Shown piece by piece: positions 48,045 through 59,033 of a DNA stretch of 64,000 bases; within the stretch, counting starts at the first letter, position 1; each line of letters begins with the position of its first letter. A model generated the notes under the pieces. It worked only from the letters and a program-made list of their open reading frames with translations, did not search any database and was not told where the DNA came from. Position numbers and translations under genes: made by a program. This DNA is from Laburnicola sp. R22_1 (lineage: Eukaryota > Ascomycota > Dothideomycetes > Pleosporales > Didymosphaeriaceae): NCBI GenBank assembly GCA_014281115.1, contig JACONQ010000013.1, forward strand, positions 2,222,501 through 2,286,500, read 5' to 3'.

Positions 48045-48228
48045 TGTAGCGGTTGTAGCTGAAAGGCGAAAGTCGAGGTAACACTTGTTGTATTGAATAT
48101 GAGTAGTACCTAGGATATATACTAATAGGCAATCTAGGCAGCAGTGAACAAGTGTAGGCAGCAATGAACTAGTACAGGCAACAGTAGATCTGTAGGCAGC
48201 AACTCCAAACTTACCCACTACCGTTACA
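48045..48228 (-). repeat. 5' LTR of copia element 1 (184 bp)
   Basis: Right-hand LTR, less RIP-mutated than its partner at 40990-41173. Confidence 0.9.
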
Positions 48229-48233
48229 GAATT

Positions 48234-49723
48234 GATTGGTGGAGCAGAGGAGATTGCGGCGCATTAGAGCGTAGGAAAAGAGCAATGGGAGTTTTTGACC
48301 AGAGTGTTACACACGGTGCAGTCTATGACACCGAAACATGAATTAAGAAAGGTGTAGGTGGCGATTGTACGGTTTTTTGCAAGAGTTGCGTTGGTGATTG
48401 TTGGAGTGGCATTCGACTATGCATGCTTTGATTCAGCACGGAGCTGCTTGCTGCTTGCTGCTTGCTGCTTGCTGCTTGCTGCAGCTTACCAGAGAGAAAA
48501 GAACCCTGGAATTGAAAAGATAGCGATGAGCATCAGTGAGCGGAAGTTGGTAGCAAGCTTTGCATCGTAAGGACTTGTTGGTCGATAAAGGCACTGGAAT
48601 CCTGAGTTGGAAAGAAAGAAGTAATGCTTCGGCGCGCAAGGCATCCAACAACACAAGGCGAAAGAACCAGTATGGAAGTGAGCGTAAGTACGCCTTTGTG
48701 TCTTGCCCGAATTGATCGTGAGTATACAGCCATGTTAGTCTCCTAATGTAAGGCGTAGAGACAGCCTTGCCAATCGCACTCGTGGTTTTGCGACCCCGCC
48801 ACGCAATTATAGGGTAGTCGACCAATGCCGAACTCCGTCTTAACACCCGCCGAGCCTCTTGTCACTCTTGTCATATGTGGTAAGTGAAATTAAGTTGAGC
48901 AGTGTCGCATCCTGTGCTTGGTGTTGCCAGGCCAAAAAGTGCCGCCTAGCAGTAGCTTCCTCGCTATCACATGGCTCGAGCACCCATCTTCACTTCTCGT
49001 TCTGCATATTCGCCATGCGCTCGCCAAGACAACAGCGGAAAGTGTAACCAAGACAAGGCTGGACTCCGCACGCTGCTACCAGTAGGGATAGCTCGCCCCA
49101 TGCCATGCTTAAAAAGTGGAAATAAGACGAGCGGTGATTCGCCTACTAAACAAGCTTCTCCGAGTAGGAGTTTAATGACCATCAATCTCGCTCTTGTTCC
49201 CAAAGGCGCACGATGCTGTGATTTCAAGAGCTTCATCGCCATACTCCAGCCATGGAGCGGAGCGCCGTGTTGCGTTGTGCGTCCAGGCAGCTGCATGCAA
49301 GTGCTCAGCCGCCACCGAGTGTCGCGTTCAGTTCAGCGCTTGTGTCTGTGAAAACAGCAAACAAAGACCAAGAACCCGCATCCGGCCAACCGTGAAATGC
49401 GCGCCGTGGCCCTCGCCTTAAATACTGCTCATTTGACCTTTGCCCACGAGTAATTTTAAACCCAACGAGGATCCGTTAGCCGCCCAGCCAAAAAGCGTCA
49501 AGTGTTGGCCGCCAGCTGATCGTGACATTTTCGAGAGCCGCAGCCGCCTCGCGTTTCAAAAGCCCCAGGATCCCGCACACGCCCAAAAGGGGATTCCCTC
49601 GTCGTTCATCTCTCTTCCACACTCGTTCAACGGCGTCGTCGCCACCGCGCAGCTTCTGCTCCACACTCGTTCGTTTTCATTTCAGATCGGCTGTTTAGCT
49701 CCTTCTCCACGCGTTCGTTCAAC
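48234..49723. other. Intergenic region without supported gene
   Basis: About 1.5 kb of balanced composition. Open frames here (for example 48433-48846 minus and 48971-49351 plus) overlap each other and show no family or start context. A heptanucleotide array lies at 48443-48484. The last 300 bp should be the promoter of the GPI-protein gene. Confidence 0.45.
48443..48484. repeat. Heptanucleotide (GCTGCTT)n array, about 5-6 units
   Basis: Tandem units of GCTGCTT run without interruption and end in GCTGCAGC. Confidence 0.9.
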
Positions 49724-50381
49724 ATGCACTTCAAGGCTGGAGTCATGGCCGCTATGGCCGCGGTCGTGTCCGCTCAAATCCCCACCGATGCCGCGTAAGT
49801 ACCTCCCCACGCGACAGCCATGCGCATGCATGCGCTGCAGCAGCCGGTGAAAAGGATCGCATCTGACTTCCAGCAGAGCGGCTTCTGCCCTCGCGCAGCT
49901 CGCGACTGCGCTCCCTGAGTCTGTCCTGGCCGTCGCCATGACGAACCAGGCCGCTTTCGCTTCGGAAATCGCATCGTCCATCGGTGCGGGCAACACGCCC
50001 GACTGGTACCAGGCTCTTCCCTCCGACGTGAAGTCAGTTCTGGTCTCTCTCTACCCTGCGAGCACGCCTGCTGCTACCACGCCGGTGGAGACGGCCGCTC
50101 CGTCGTCGACCGCCGAGGTCACTGAAATCACCTACACCTCTGTGACCATCATCACGGCTCTCCCTGAGCCGGGCGCTCCTTCTGGCACTGGCCGTGCCAT
50201 CGGCCTCAACTCCACTGCCGTCTCCTCGGTGAACGCCCCGACCCTCTCTGCCACCGCTACTGAGGGCGGCGACGGCTCTCCTTCCCAAAGCGCTTTCCCT
50301 GGCGCGGCCTCATTGCCTTCTGCGGCCATGGGCGCTGGCCTCGCTGGCCTGTTAGGCTTCCTCGGCATGCTGGTCTTGTAG
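49724..50381 (+). CDS. Small secreted GPI-anchored Ser/Ala-rich protein
   Basis: Predicted 191-residue cell-surface protein. Exon 1 is 49724-49794 and exon 2 is 49877-50381; the 82-nt intron has GTAAGT at its 5' end and the phase joins correctly. Residues 1-17 (MHFKAGVMAAMAAVVSA) are a signal peptide. Then come an Ala-rich helical segment (ALAQLATALPESVLAVAM), a conserved-looking NTPDWYQALPSDVKSVLVSL, and a Thr/Ser/Ala-rich linker likely to be O-glycosylated. The end, ASLPSAAMGAGLAGLLGFLGMLVL-like, is a classic GPI-attachment signal. There are no cysteines in the mature part. Exact function is unknown; such proteins commonly sit in fungal cell walls. I am confident of the gene structure. Confidence 0.8.
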
Positions 50382-51569
50382 GCCGGTCAACGGCGAGCGA
50401 CTGAATTCAGGGGCGCGGGGGGGTGGAGTTCCACGGCGGCGCATTCGGCATCAACGTTCCTTACGACGCAACGTTGTCATTCTCTGGGGACCGGACTTGG
50501 GCGAGATACCTTTGCTGTTTAGTTATTTGTTTGGACGATACGTGGGTACTGTTTGGATGCGGTGAGGGACTTGGGAAAGCTTCGGCTTTCGGTTTGTTGG
50601 ATAGCTTTGCTGTAATAGCTAATTTGGCCGTTTCGTTTCTCCATCTCGCTGTCTCTTGCGAATAGGATATTGGGTGAAGTGATGTTGATGGGGGATGGAA
50701 GAATAGTGGGAGGCGTCTCGTCCGATATATGGGTGCTTTCTCGCTTAGACGCGCGTCGTTCCTGCCTCGACCGACCCACTGCAGCAACTGCGACCCACAA
50801 CCCGCATAAATGGAGCACCGCTCGCCCTGTGCGAGAAGATATGCTAGGTAATCATGAAGATAAACATAACGCTTAGGCCTCTGTTACCCAAGGAGCTACA
50901 GCCGTAGCCGCGCCTACTGGTTAAGATTATATTCTAGTCAGTAAGGACCGAATTGGCAATTATTATTCTCATAGGATTAAGACAAGTCACGGCCATGAGT
51001 AATACTAATCCACGAATATGTTTAAGGATTTTCATGTGACGGGGTACACGTAGATATTGTCAGAATCGTCCATTTAAGAGAACTCAAGACGTTTCTTCGA
51101 GAAAGGGTTACTCCACTATTGCTAGAAGATAATGAAAGAGCCTGGTGACAGCTGGCCTAATGGTAATGTTTAGACTCCAACATTTGGAAGTCAAGCTTGC
51201 AGTCGGAGGCTTTTACAACACATCGGAAAGAATGGCGAGTTGATAAATCAGCTAAGTACAACGATATAATCTAGCAAATCTCTTAGTATGCTTTCAAAGC
51301 TGCAACCAATTTTCTCCTTAAATAACAAGGCTTTTTAAGCCTCCCCAACACCATCAGTTTTCAGAAAAATCGTTGCTCACTCGTTGAGTGTTTCACAATG
51401 GCTGTTTGAATAGAATCAAGCAGAATTTAAATTAACTACAAGAGTTTCTCTGCACAATTTATCTACTCTTTGAAATACTAGTGAAGAACGCAATTTACAC
51501 AAAGAACTGGGTAGTAATACAAAAATCAATCAAATAACCAGTTGTTCTCTTTCTTCTGCTCGTGACGGC
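50382..51569. other. Intergenic region, no supported gene
   Basis: About 1.2 kb between the GPI-protein gene and the 3' end of the HET gene. Short frames on both strands show no homology. A tRNA-like A-box sequence near 51150 is discussed among the rejected items. Confidence 0.45.
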
Positions 51570-53639
51570 CTAACGGAGCTGGAACTCCTTCCAGATCTTA
51601 TTCGGTGCAGGAAGTAGTGGCCACAGAGCCAGCAAGAGCCCATCAGATCTACCCTTCCTGTATTCGGAAAGTGTTTTCATACTATCATCCATTTCACCAA
51701 ACCCCACGCGTTCATACACTCCGTTCTGCACCTCCCGAACCACCAGGACGTAGAGTCGTCGGCATGGCTGTTCTTCCGCCGTGTGACACAAATGTATCCC
51801 AATACATTTAGAATCAGTAGGAAGAGGTGTAGCGCAAGTGGATGCGACCGTCCATATGGATGGTCCTTTGGCTTCGAGTTCGACAACTCCCGCATATTCC
51901 AAGCCAAACTCATATGTCTGAGTTCTCCAGACCCGGAACGGGAATGCCCAGGTTGCAATATGCAAAGTATCGGAAACCTTCATGCTCATGTCATCGTAAA
52001 ATTGACAGAATTTCTCCAAGCCAACGACTCTACCATCTTCAAGCTGGATTGAGAGTCGAAGTTCTTTGTTTGGCTCCAGGTGGTGCCAGTCCCAGTCTTT
52101 TATTCCCCAGCGGATGTTGCTTCCCCAACCAGTCCAAGACCATGACGGAAACCCCTTACGTCGTTCTGATGGCGAAACAACCTCCCAACATAGTCCCCCA
52201 CAGAAGCCAGTCAAGGGGGACCATTCCCGTAGGTATGGCTCTGATTCACCCCGATCACGCCTTCGCTGTGGACTTGCCGGAATCATTGGCACGCCAGCGC
52301 AGTGCAGCACTCGTTTCCTGCTCTTCTTAAAGGCCTGCAAGATGCCAGAAATACCCTTCAAGATATCGGAAGGATTGGAGAGCTGCCTTTTTGTGTACTC
52401 TTCGATCCTCTGCACTATCTCCCATGCCGACGTGTCGATTCCTCTCGGGAACATGCCGGTGTTTATTTTTTCACAGAACTCTGCTTTAAAGCGCTGGCCG
52501 TTCTGAGTATGCAGGCTACGCAGGGGAAAGTTGAGAGCTTCGCAGCAATACATGCCCGAGCACTCGGAGTAGACCTGGCAGTCGGTGAAGACGACTCGTC
52601 TGGGGGAAAGAATGCCTTCTTGATAAGTCCAGCCTCGCTGGAACCATTTTGATTGTTTGATTGCGTCTCTCGGATCTGGAAGTGTTGATACCAGCATGTG
52701 TCCCTGGACTGTCGCGTGCGGTTGGGCTCGTCTACGTCTGTTTCCGACACCTGGGAGGCCGTACTTGGGCGTTTCTCCTGCAGCCGCAATGATCGTGAAA
52801 TAGGCACAGCTGTATATCAAGTCCATTTGGCTGACTTGTTCCTGCACTTCGGATGGTTTAGTCTGATTGATACAGAACCGGTCTATCCAGAGATATCGCA
52901 TGCTCAAAGATCGGGTGATGGTGATAGCGTCTTCGATAGTATCAGGCAGCTGAGGCGGTAACACTCGAGAGAAAACTGGACCCTTCTCACCCTCTCCCCA
53001 TCGGTAGCTTAGTGCCACGTATTGATCCCCGCATCCATGGACAATCTGCCTCGTCTCACAATCAATCACTTTAAACGAGGGGATCGCAGAGAATGGGGAT
53101 GTGGTAGCGCCGGACGAAGGTGCACCGTCGCCAATACTGCATGCACCGGCATGATTCTCTTTGCAGTAGTCGAGCCAACTCTTGATTAACTCGGGGTCAA
53201 CAGTGGGTTGTATAAGTCGCACGACCGGCGAATTTTCTGGTTGTTTGAGTAGGAAGGCTGAGTTTCTGTCAATGGCGAGCATGGTTGTATCGACAGCTTG
53301 CCAGCCCCTTTCTGGGATTCTGTTACTGCTTAAGGATCGAAGCTCGTGGTTTTTGGAATCTCTTGTTTGCGCGGGGACAAGTTGAAGCATGAGTTGGCAC
53401 ATCGAGCAGCTATTGAAGCTCCAGGCTCTGGTCGGACCTAATTTACGGAGCGGTTTGCCAACTTTGGTGACATGTTTCGTCCGAAAGGCTGCGTCTAGAT
53501 TGATTCGTTTACATCTTTTGCGGAGGTCCGATCCGGGGACGGACGCAGTAGAAGCTAAACATTTTAGTGTTGTTGAGTCGGCGAGAATGCCCCATACCTC
53601 GTCTCTTAGGATGTGATCCCCTTGGGTGCGGCTGTTCAC
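51570..53639 (-). CDS. HET-domain (heterokaryon incompatibility) protein
   Basis: Fungal non-self recognition protein; HET domains act as TIR-like cell-death effectors in allorecognition. The minus-strand frame is open for 689 codons without introns. The HET domain lies at about residues 208-345: YVALSYRWGEGEKG, then RYLWIDRFCINQ, QVSQMDLIYSCAYFTIIAAAGE and a downstream RGWTYQEGILSPRRVVFTD. The C-terminal half (WSPLTGFCGGLCWEV, FPSWSWTGWGS) matches the usual HET protein tail. The open frame begins with a GTG at 53639; the first in-frame ATG is at 53400-53402 (residue 80). The preceding 79 codons look protein-like (TRAWSFNSCSMCQLM), so an upstream exon or start is possible. No STAND or other fused domain is visible. 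A hAT transposon begins about 190 bp upstream. Confidence 0.85.
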   Translation of the reverse strand: MNSRTQGDHILRDEVWGILADSTTLKCLASTASVPGSDLRKRCKRINLDAAFRTKHVTKVGKPLRKLGPTRAWSFNSCSMCQLMLQLVPAQTRDSKNHELRSLSSNRIPERGWQAVDTTMLAIDRNSAFLLKQPENSPVVRLIQPTVDPELIKSWLDYCKENHAGACSIGDGAPSSGATTSPFSAIPSFKVIDCETRQIVHGCGDQYVALSYRWGEGEKGPVFSRVLPPQLPDTIEDAITITRSLSMRYLWIDRFCINQTKPSEVQEQVSQMDLIYSCAYFTIIAAAGETPKYGLPGVGNRRRRAQPHATVQGHMLVSTLPDPRDAIKQSKWFQRGWTYQEGILSPRRVVFTDCQVYSECSGMYCCEALNFPLRSLHTQNGQRFKAEFCEKINTGMFPRGIDTSAWEIVQRIEEYTKRQLSNPSDILKGISGILQAFKKSRKRVLHCAGVPMIPASPQRRRDRGESEPYLREWSPLTGFCGGLCWEVVSPSERRKGFPSWSWTGWGSNIRWGIKDWDWHHLEPNKELRLSIQLEDGRVVGLEKFCQFYDDMSMKVSDTLHIATWAFPFRVWRTQTYEFGLEYAGVVELEAKGPSIWTVASTCATPLPTDSKCIGIHLCHTAEEQPCRRLYVLVVREVQNGVYERVGFGEMDDSMKTLSEYRKGRSDGLLLALWPLLPAPNKIWKEFQLR

Positions 53640-53822
53640 GTCTTGCGGACATTATTCGTACACGGATTGTGGCTATACCGAATTATAGCACGAATTATTG
53701 AGAAAAGTACCGGAAACAAACGGGCTCTATAAAGATCATCTGCTTTGTACTGCGCCGCCGGACCCCTGCGCCATGCTGGGTCACCGAACAGGGGAGCGTA
53801 CCGAATCTGGAACGCCAGTTGT

Positions 53823-53830
53823 CCTGGATT
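53823..53830 (+). repeat. Left 8-bp target-site duplication (CCTGGATT) of hAT element
   Basis: CCTGGATT is repeated exactly at 59034-59041, directly after the right end of the element. An 8-bp duplication is diagnostic of hAT transposons. Confidence 0.9.
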
Positions 53831-55730
53831 CAACGTTTCCAATAGTCGGTTACTAGTAACTATTGGATATATTTGAAGCCGTAACTGTACGTCTCGCCCG
53901 ACTGACCGACTGATGGGGGGTGGGTTGAGTACAGTAACTGAGGGCTGCCGTAACTGCTTACTACTCAATAGCTCCGTAACTGAAGGGTGCAGTTACTGGA
54001 GTTACTGGAGTCGTACACCTCAAATCGTCGTCTATATCCTCAAATATCCCTCTGGCGGAGATGTGAGCTGTAAGCTCGTTTAGCTCACTCCTAATAGCCT
54101 TGTTTTGAATCCAATTACGTTGGAGTTGCAAGGCCTCTATTGTAGCTGGAGAAAGGAGGTTTCTATCCGTTAATATAGTCCTCTGTGCTTTGCTGAAGCA
54201 CCTCTCACACTCACAAGAGGTGGCAGGTATAGATAAATAATCAAGGGCGACTTTGTACAAAATAGGGTACTGTTTCTTGCCCACGTAATGCCACCAAGTC
54301 ATGGGGTCTCCGTAAATCGGGTCCTCGTCCTGAGCAACAAGGAGGTCTCCGCGTATATTGTCAAAATACGTCGTCAGCTCGTTTAACGTCCGGGCTTTCT
54401 TGTGAGCCCGGGAGTTGGTCTGTAAGTGGAGGTTGACAGCCATAGTCTCCTCGAACTCCTCGTCGTGATATTTGCCACCCGGCGTTTTGCGACGACAGAG
54501 GGCGGAGGCGTCAAGCTCAATTAGCTCCTCCTCCTCCGCATCAACATACCGTTGAAAGACGTCTTTTAGGGATCTCTCAGCTTTCTTATACCAAGCTAGG
54601 TAGGCTGACCACTGCCCTTAAAACCAGAGTAGCCAAAGCTGCGGGTTAAGGGCAGTCGCGACTCAGTACGGTGAGGATGGCTAATCCATCACGAGCTTAA
54701 TAAAATACGACGTAAGCTTCTGTATTGCAAACCTAGTAGCGTTTTTAATGTAGGAGTTGTTAGGCTTGTAGGCGACAGCGTCTTTAACTTTGTAGAGTCT
54801 CCGCTAGAGGTGTTGCAAGTTGACGAGCGTCTGCCAGAGACTCCCGTACCCAGAGGTGCTGACGTTGCCCTCAAGTCTTAAAGTCATCTAATAGAAGAGC
54901 TTAAGGAAGTCGGCGAGCTCTTTAACGTCATCCCACTCATCGTCTAAGAGGGCGTCGGCCAATGGGTCGTAGTCCAGCTCCTCCTTGTCCTCCTCATCGC
55001 CGTCCTCATCGGCGGCGACGTCGTTAGCGCCCGACAGAGCTCTCCACCGACGCGTGAACCTGGAGATCGGGTCTCGAAGCTCATGACAGCGTAAGAGCAT
55101 GCGATACACGGAGTGCCACCTAATCCCGCCGTCCTGTATTAAATAGATACTGCCAAATCGCCAGAGGGGGTCCTCGTCGCCCAGCTCAGTTTGTATAGTC
55201 GTGAACAGCTCGCGGCGTTTATAGGACGCAAGGACAGCATTCACAAAGTTGTGGAGCTTCCCAACAATCCCATGCTTTCTATACAGTTGAAATTAATCCT
55301 AAGGAGCGGCCTAAGCTAACTCTTCTTCAAACTTGCTAACACCATTGCCATATATCAGGGCCTTAACGACAAGGTTGATTATATGGCCCGCGCAGCGTAT
55401 ACGGTGCTCAAAGGTGATGGAAATGTCAGGGTGGAGGTTGAGGCCCGCGATAAGCTTAGCGTCGTTGTTTGTCGCATTGTCGCCCACAAAACAGCTGAAC
55501 TAGGTGGCGATATTGTAGTCGTTAATGACGGAGAGGATGGCAATAGCCTAATTGGCGCCCGTATAGTCCCCAAGGAGGTTCTTGAAGCCAATAAGCAAAT
55601 CCTAAGGTTAGTTATTGATATCTGTAAGTTGTTAAAATACAGTAATTCATAGTAATATTGCGAAGTTCGAGGGGTCTTCGGACGACGCGCTACCAGTAAG
55701 GGCTTGGCATACCAACAAAGTGGGCAACTA

Positions 55731-55778
55731 CTGTGTCCGTGCACTCAACGCCCGGATTCAGTCAACGCCCCGCTGAAC
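55731..55778 (+). repeat. Left 48-bp terminal inverted repeat of nested pogo element
   Basis: Begins CTGTGTCCGTGCACTCAACG and is a perfect inverted match over all 48 bases to 57782-57829. It is preceded by TA (55729-55730). Confidence 0.95.
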
Positions 55779-55882
55779 ACCATAGCAGCTTAACTAAAAT
55801 AAGGCTGCAGAGCCACACAAAATCGCTATTATTATGAGATTTTGTAGTAGAGTACTATTTTGCTGCTTGCGATTCACCTGTG

Positions 55883-57740
55883 CTACTTATATTTACTTGG
55901 AAGCTTAACGTTGCGGCCGTGCCGCGTGGTCTTGGGTGGAGCTGCTGATGCGGCACCTGAAGCCTCCTGAGTAGTTATAGTATTAACTACGCGTTTCTGA
56001 CGCTTGTTGCTCTATATAGATGGCTGCGAGGCCTTTCTCTTACCCTTTTAGGTAGATTGTAGAGCTTTTGCATCGTCGCGAGCTTCTCTTTGGCGAGCAC
56101 GCTCTGCTGCCTTCTTAGCCTTCTCCTTCTCCTTGGCTACCTTGGCTGCCTCCCTCGCCACACGCTTCTCCTCTGCAATTTTCTCCTTGCATAGCTTAGC
56201 TGCCTTCTTCAACTCAGCCTTCTCAGCTTTTTGAAGCTTCTGCTCCTTCTCCTCTTGTTCCTTTACAGACTGACGTACGCGAGCCTCCCTAACCTTCCTT
56301 GGTGACTAGAAAACCGCCCCCATAGTACTCTTGACGTTGTTGCAGATCTAGAGGTTTTCCCTTCTTCTTGTGCTTCTTTTTCGTAGTAAGAGCCTCTCTT
56401 AACCCAGCAATCTTATGGTGAAGTAACTCATTTTGAACTGAGATGTGGTGGAGTGAGCGGCTAAGCTTCTGCGCGTCCTTACTACTCTGATCTTCTACTG
56501 CGGATCGTACAAGGCGGTCTAGTTTACGCCAGTTAGATCCGCTGAGTACTGACGTAGAGCTCTCTCGCGATTCCTGCTCATCTAGGGTAGTGTTAGTGAA
56601 CCTTTTGAGTATAACCTCTGGGTTGAATGGTGATATGCCTGTTGCTTCAAAAGACTTAAGTATCGTCTCCTCCTTAAAAGAGCTCGTCCAGGCCTCCCAG
56701 AATAGAGGGAAGAAGTCCCCTTTCTTAATAGGGAGGAGTCCCTGGCTCTGGTGGAGGTGATCTGATAGCTCCTTTGAGTACGCAGTTGATAGAGGCTTAA
56801 ATAGAACCACATCAAGTGGCTGAAGCGTGTGGGTTGAATGAGGGGGGAAGATGGCTAGGAGTATCCTGTTACGGTCGCAATAGTCGATAAAATCCATAGT
56901 AACGTGAGATCCATGGCCATCAAGGATGAGTAACCAGTAAGACCATCGAGCTTTTGCCTTGGTGTAGCGATCAAACACCTGTTTAAGCCAGGCAAGGCCG
57001 ATATTGTTGTTTGTCCAGCCTGAAGGCGACAAGGAAATGTGTACTGAGTGCTCTTCTGCCTTAATATCCTCTACCCAGCTTGATTGTATAGCCTTGTTGG
57101 TAGCCTAATAGATGAGGCTTAGCGGCAAGGCTGATCCATCAGCGCAAACACACGCTAGGAGGGTAATCCATTCACAAGAGCCATCTTGGAGAGATACTAT
57201 AACCTCCTTATTCTCCCACATTCGTCTGCTGAACACTTGTTTTAATCGGCTAGTGATACCAATTAAGAAGCCTTTTTCATCCATATTATACGTGTGACGA
57301 GGCTTGATGTCATATTCCTTAATTTTAGCACCCAGGAGATTAAAATACAGGCTGTATTTATCCCCTAAGTTGGCTTGGTGGCGATTGCTGTCCATACCAG
57401 CTGCCCATTGAGAGATCAGATGGATGTTGTGTCGGTTGATGAAGCGAGTAACCCAGCTCTCGCTCACTATTATTGACGCGAAATTTCGTATCATCTCTCT
57501 TGTGGGTGGCAAGTGACGCGCTGTAAGCCCTTCAATGTATTGTACAAGCTCCTGCTCTTGTTGGGGACTGAGTTTCCGTCGGTTAAACCCCGCAGTTGCA
57601 CGCGTCGTTTGAATCGCTTGGTGCCTTCGCGACAGCGTACTTCGATCAACGCCATGCTTGCTAGCGATCTTAGTATAAGAGAAAGATTCTTCTGACCTTA
57701 GCGATTCTATTTCTTTAATTGCAGCCTCAATTGAGCTCAT
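55883..57740 (-). pseudogene. pogo-type transposase, nearly intact
   Basis: Starts at ATG 57740 (MSSIEAAIKEIESLRSEESF). The helix-turn-helix is SKHGVDRSTLSRRHQ; the CENP-B-like domain carries WVTRFINRHNIHLISQW. The catalytic domain has YNMDEKGFLIG (first Asp), LLILDGHGSHVTMDFIDYCDRNR (second) and HSTHTLQPLDVVLFKPL, and the protein ends in a long Lys/Glu-rich coiled-coil tail. Only a few lesions separate it from an open 620-codon gene: TAG replacing Lys at 57105-57107, a length change in the G run near 56322-56326 that shifts the frame, TAG for Trp just after it, and TAA/TAG in the tail (56048-56050 and near 56020). Some of these fit RIP. It is useful as the reference for the decayed copy at 14110-18072. 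Confidence 0.88.
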
Positions 57741-57781
57741 ATTGGTGGCGTTATGGCGTGTTGAAATTTGGGGTGGTTTGC

Positions 57782-57829
57782 GTTCAGCGGGGCGTTGACT
57801 GAATCCGGGCGTTGAGTGCACGGACACAG
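57782..57829 (-). repeat. Right 48-bp terminal inverted repeat of nested pogo element
   Basis: Perfect inverted copy of 55731-55778; followed by TA. Confidence 0.95.
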
Positions 57830-59033
57830 TACTGCCAGAAATAAAAAGTGGTTTGGAGAAGTCCATACGTCCACGCTCAACGCCACACTGCTGACAGCCA
57901 AGTTTAGTATCAATCGAACCTTCGCTTTGCGCGCTTTCAAACCATTTACTATATAGCTAGAAAGGGTGGTTGTTGATGATAGTAGAGCTTCAAGAAGGTC
58001 GAGCCAATTCCACGCAATAAGACTCCGGACTTCAGCCGAGGTGGCTAAGTTGAAACTCACGTCTTGCAGTATCACCCAGTCCACATACGCCCTCAACAAC
58101 AACGTCTCCTGCCATGGCGTATGGCTCCCCCCAAAGGCACTACCCGCTGCCCGCGACGCTGCCCATAGATCCAGGGGCCCTGGGCGCCCTGTCGGGAACA
58201 GCTGGCCACTTACAACACCAATGGAGTGCTCTTTCTGGAGATAGGTGGCGATATGCGCAGTGGAATTGACAGCTTTGCAAGCCGTCGTCAACCCCTTTAG
58301 GTGGCAGGTCTTACAGAGCCAGAGCCTTGTGCGCTTGCCAACAGCGTCAATATAGACCAGGTCCGCGCCGTAACGCCAGATATTTGACGACTTGGTCTTG
58401 CCAGAGATCTGGCGCAGGTCCCGTACCCGATATCCCACCCGCGACGCCACTAGAAGCTTATTGGCGTAGTGTATATTATTCCAGTCCACTGGGAACTCAA
58501 TGCTGTTGTTCTGGCCCACTTTGCGGGGGAAGGCCTTTGAGAGCGACTCAGCCGGAGCCTTGGGCGTTGAGGGCGTCGGGCCCGACGATACAATGGATGA
58601 GGACGTAGAGGGCGTCGGCGAGGTCGCCCTTGCCTTCTCAAGACGGCGGGACGACGCAAAGTGGGTGGCCGCGGCCTGGGTACTGGGGCCGGCCGACGAC
58701 GACGTCGGGTGGCGAGGCGTATGATTCTGGGACGTCAAGAAGGACCTCATATTGATGGGTGTCAGGCTGTGACTAGGAGATAGAGAAAGTTGAGTTTATT
58801 ATAGAGATTTGACGAATCCGGCATCTAATCTCCACAGCTTATCACCGGCGCCCTTGGCAGGTTTCATCTCCAGCCTCAACACCAGTAAAATCTCTGTATA
58901 GGCCAGTTACTGCAGTAACTACAGCCTCATCCATCAGCCAGTTACGGAAGGGGGTCCCCTTACTGACCGACTGCCCAGGGATCCGACTGTCAGTAACAGT
59001 AACTAACAGTCGGACCGACTATTGGGAACGATG

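Larger units (their letters stand above)
40990..48228 (-). mobile_element. Complete Ty1/copia-type LTR retrotransposon (element 1)
   Basis: Two 184-bp LTRs (40990-41173 and 48045-48228), beginning TGTAGCGG and ending GTTACA, are flanked by the 5-bp duplication GAATT. The element reads on the minus strand, so its 5' LTR is on the right. The LTRs differ at 8 sites, all C in the right copy and T in the left copy. A primer-binding site sits directly inside the right LTR and a purine tract directly inside the left. The total is 7239 bp, of which 1887 bp is a pogo element nested in gag (45690-47576). Confidence 0.93.
55731..57829 (-). mobile_element. pogo-type DNA transposon nested in hAT element
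   Basis: 2099 bp, bounded by perfect 48-bp inverted repeats and TA duplications (55729-55730 and 57830-57831). It lies inside the hAT transposase gene. It encodes a single transposase of the same family as the plus-strand element at 14030-18250 but in far better condition, so it is the youngest-looking insertion in the window. Confidence 0.95.
53961..58750 (-). pseudogene. hAT transposase, interrupted by pogo and nonsense codons
   Basis: Starts at ATG 58750 (MRSFLTSQNHT) with a Ser/Pro-rich N-terminus and then a BED-type zinc finger (LWLCKTCHLKG...H, near 58310). A conserved segment with SVDVWTSPNHFLFLAV follows, where the pogo element interrupts the frame at 57830. After the pogo it resumes with VAHFVG, then FVGDNATNNDAKLIAGL and IRCAGHIINLVVKAL (about 55500-55380), WRFGSIYLIQDGGIRWHSVYRML and an acidic insert. 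The C-terminal hAT dimerisation domain follows, with WWHYVGKKQYPILYKVALDYLSIPATSCECERCFS (54310-54200), ending at 53961. Long segments are open; the rest carries TAG/TAA codons. It is recently inactivated rather than ancient. Confidence 0.9.
53831..59033 (-). mobile_element. Complete hAT DNA transposon carrying a nested pogo element
   Basis: The ends are inverted repeats CA(A/T)CGTT(T/C)CCAATAGTCGGT, with 18 of 20 positions matching, and sit inside the exact 8-bp duplication CCTGGATT. Sub-terminal regions contain many CAGTAACTG/CAGTTACTG motifs on both strands, a likely transposase-binding array. The 5203 bp include the nested 2.1-kb pogo element at 55731-57829. Confidence 0.93.

Noticed and set aside
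48358..49421. Several overlapping open frames on both strands
   Set aside because: They contradict one another, include a tandem repeat (Ala/Leu-rich shadows) and show no homology or start context.
51146..51218. tRNA-like stretch with an A-box resembling TGGCCTAATGGTAA and a central palindrome GACT-CCAA/TTGG-AGTC
   Set aside because: No B box (GGTTCRANYCC) follows at the right distance and the acceptor ends do not pair; at best a tRNA-derived remnant.
57112..57297. Plus-strand open frame within the nested pogo element
   Set aside because: Antisense to the transposase catalytic domain.
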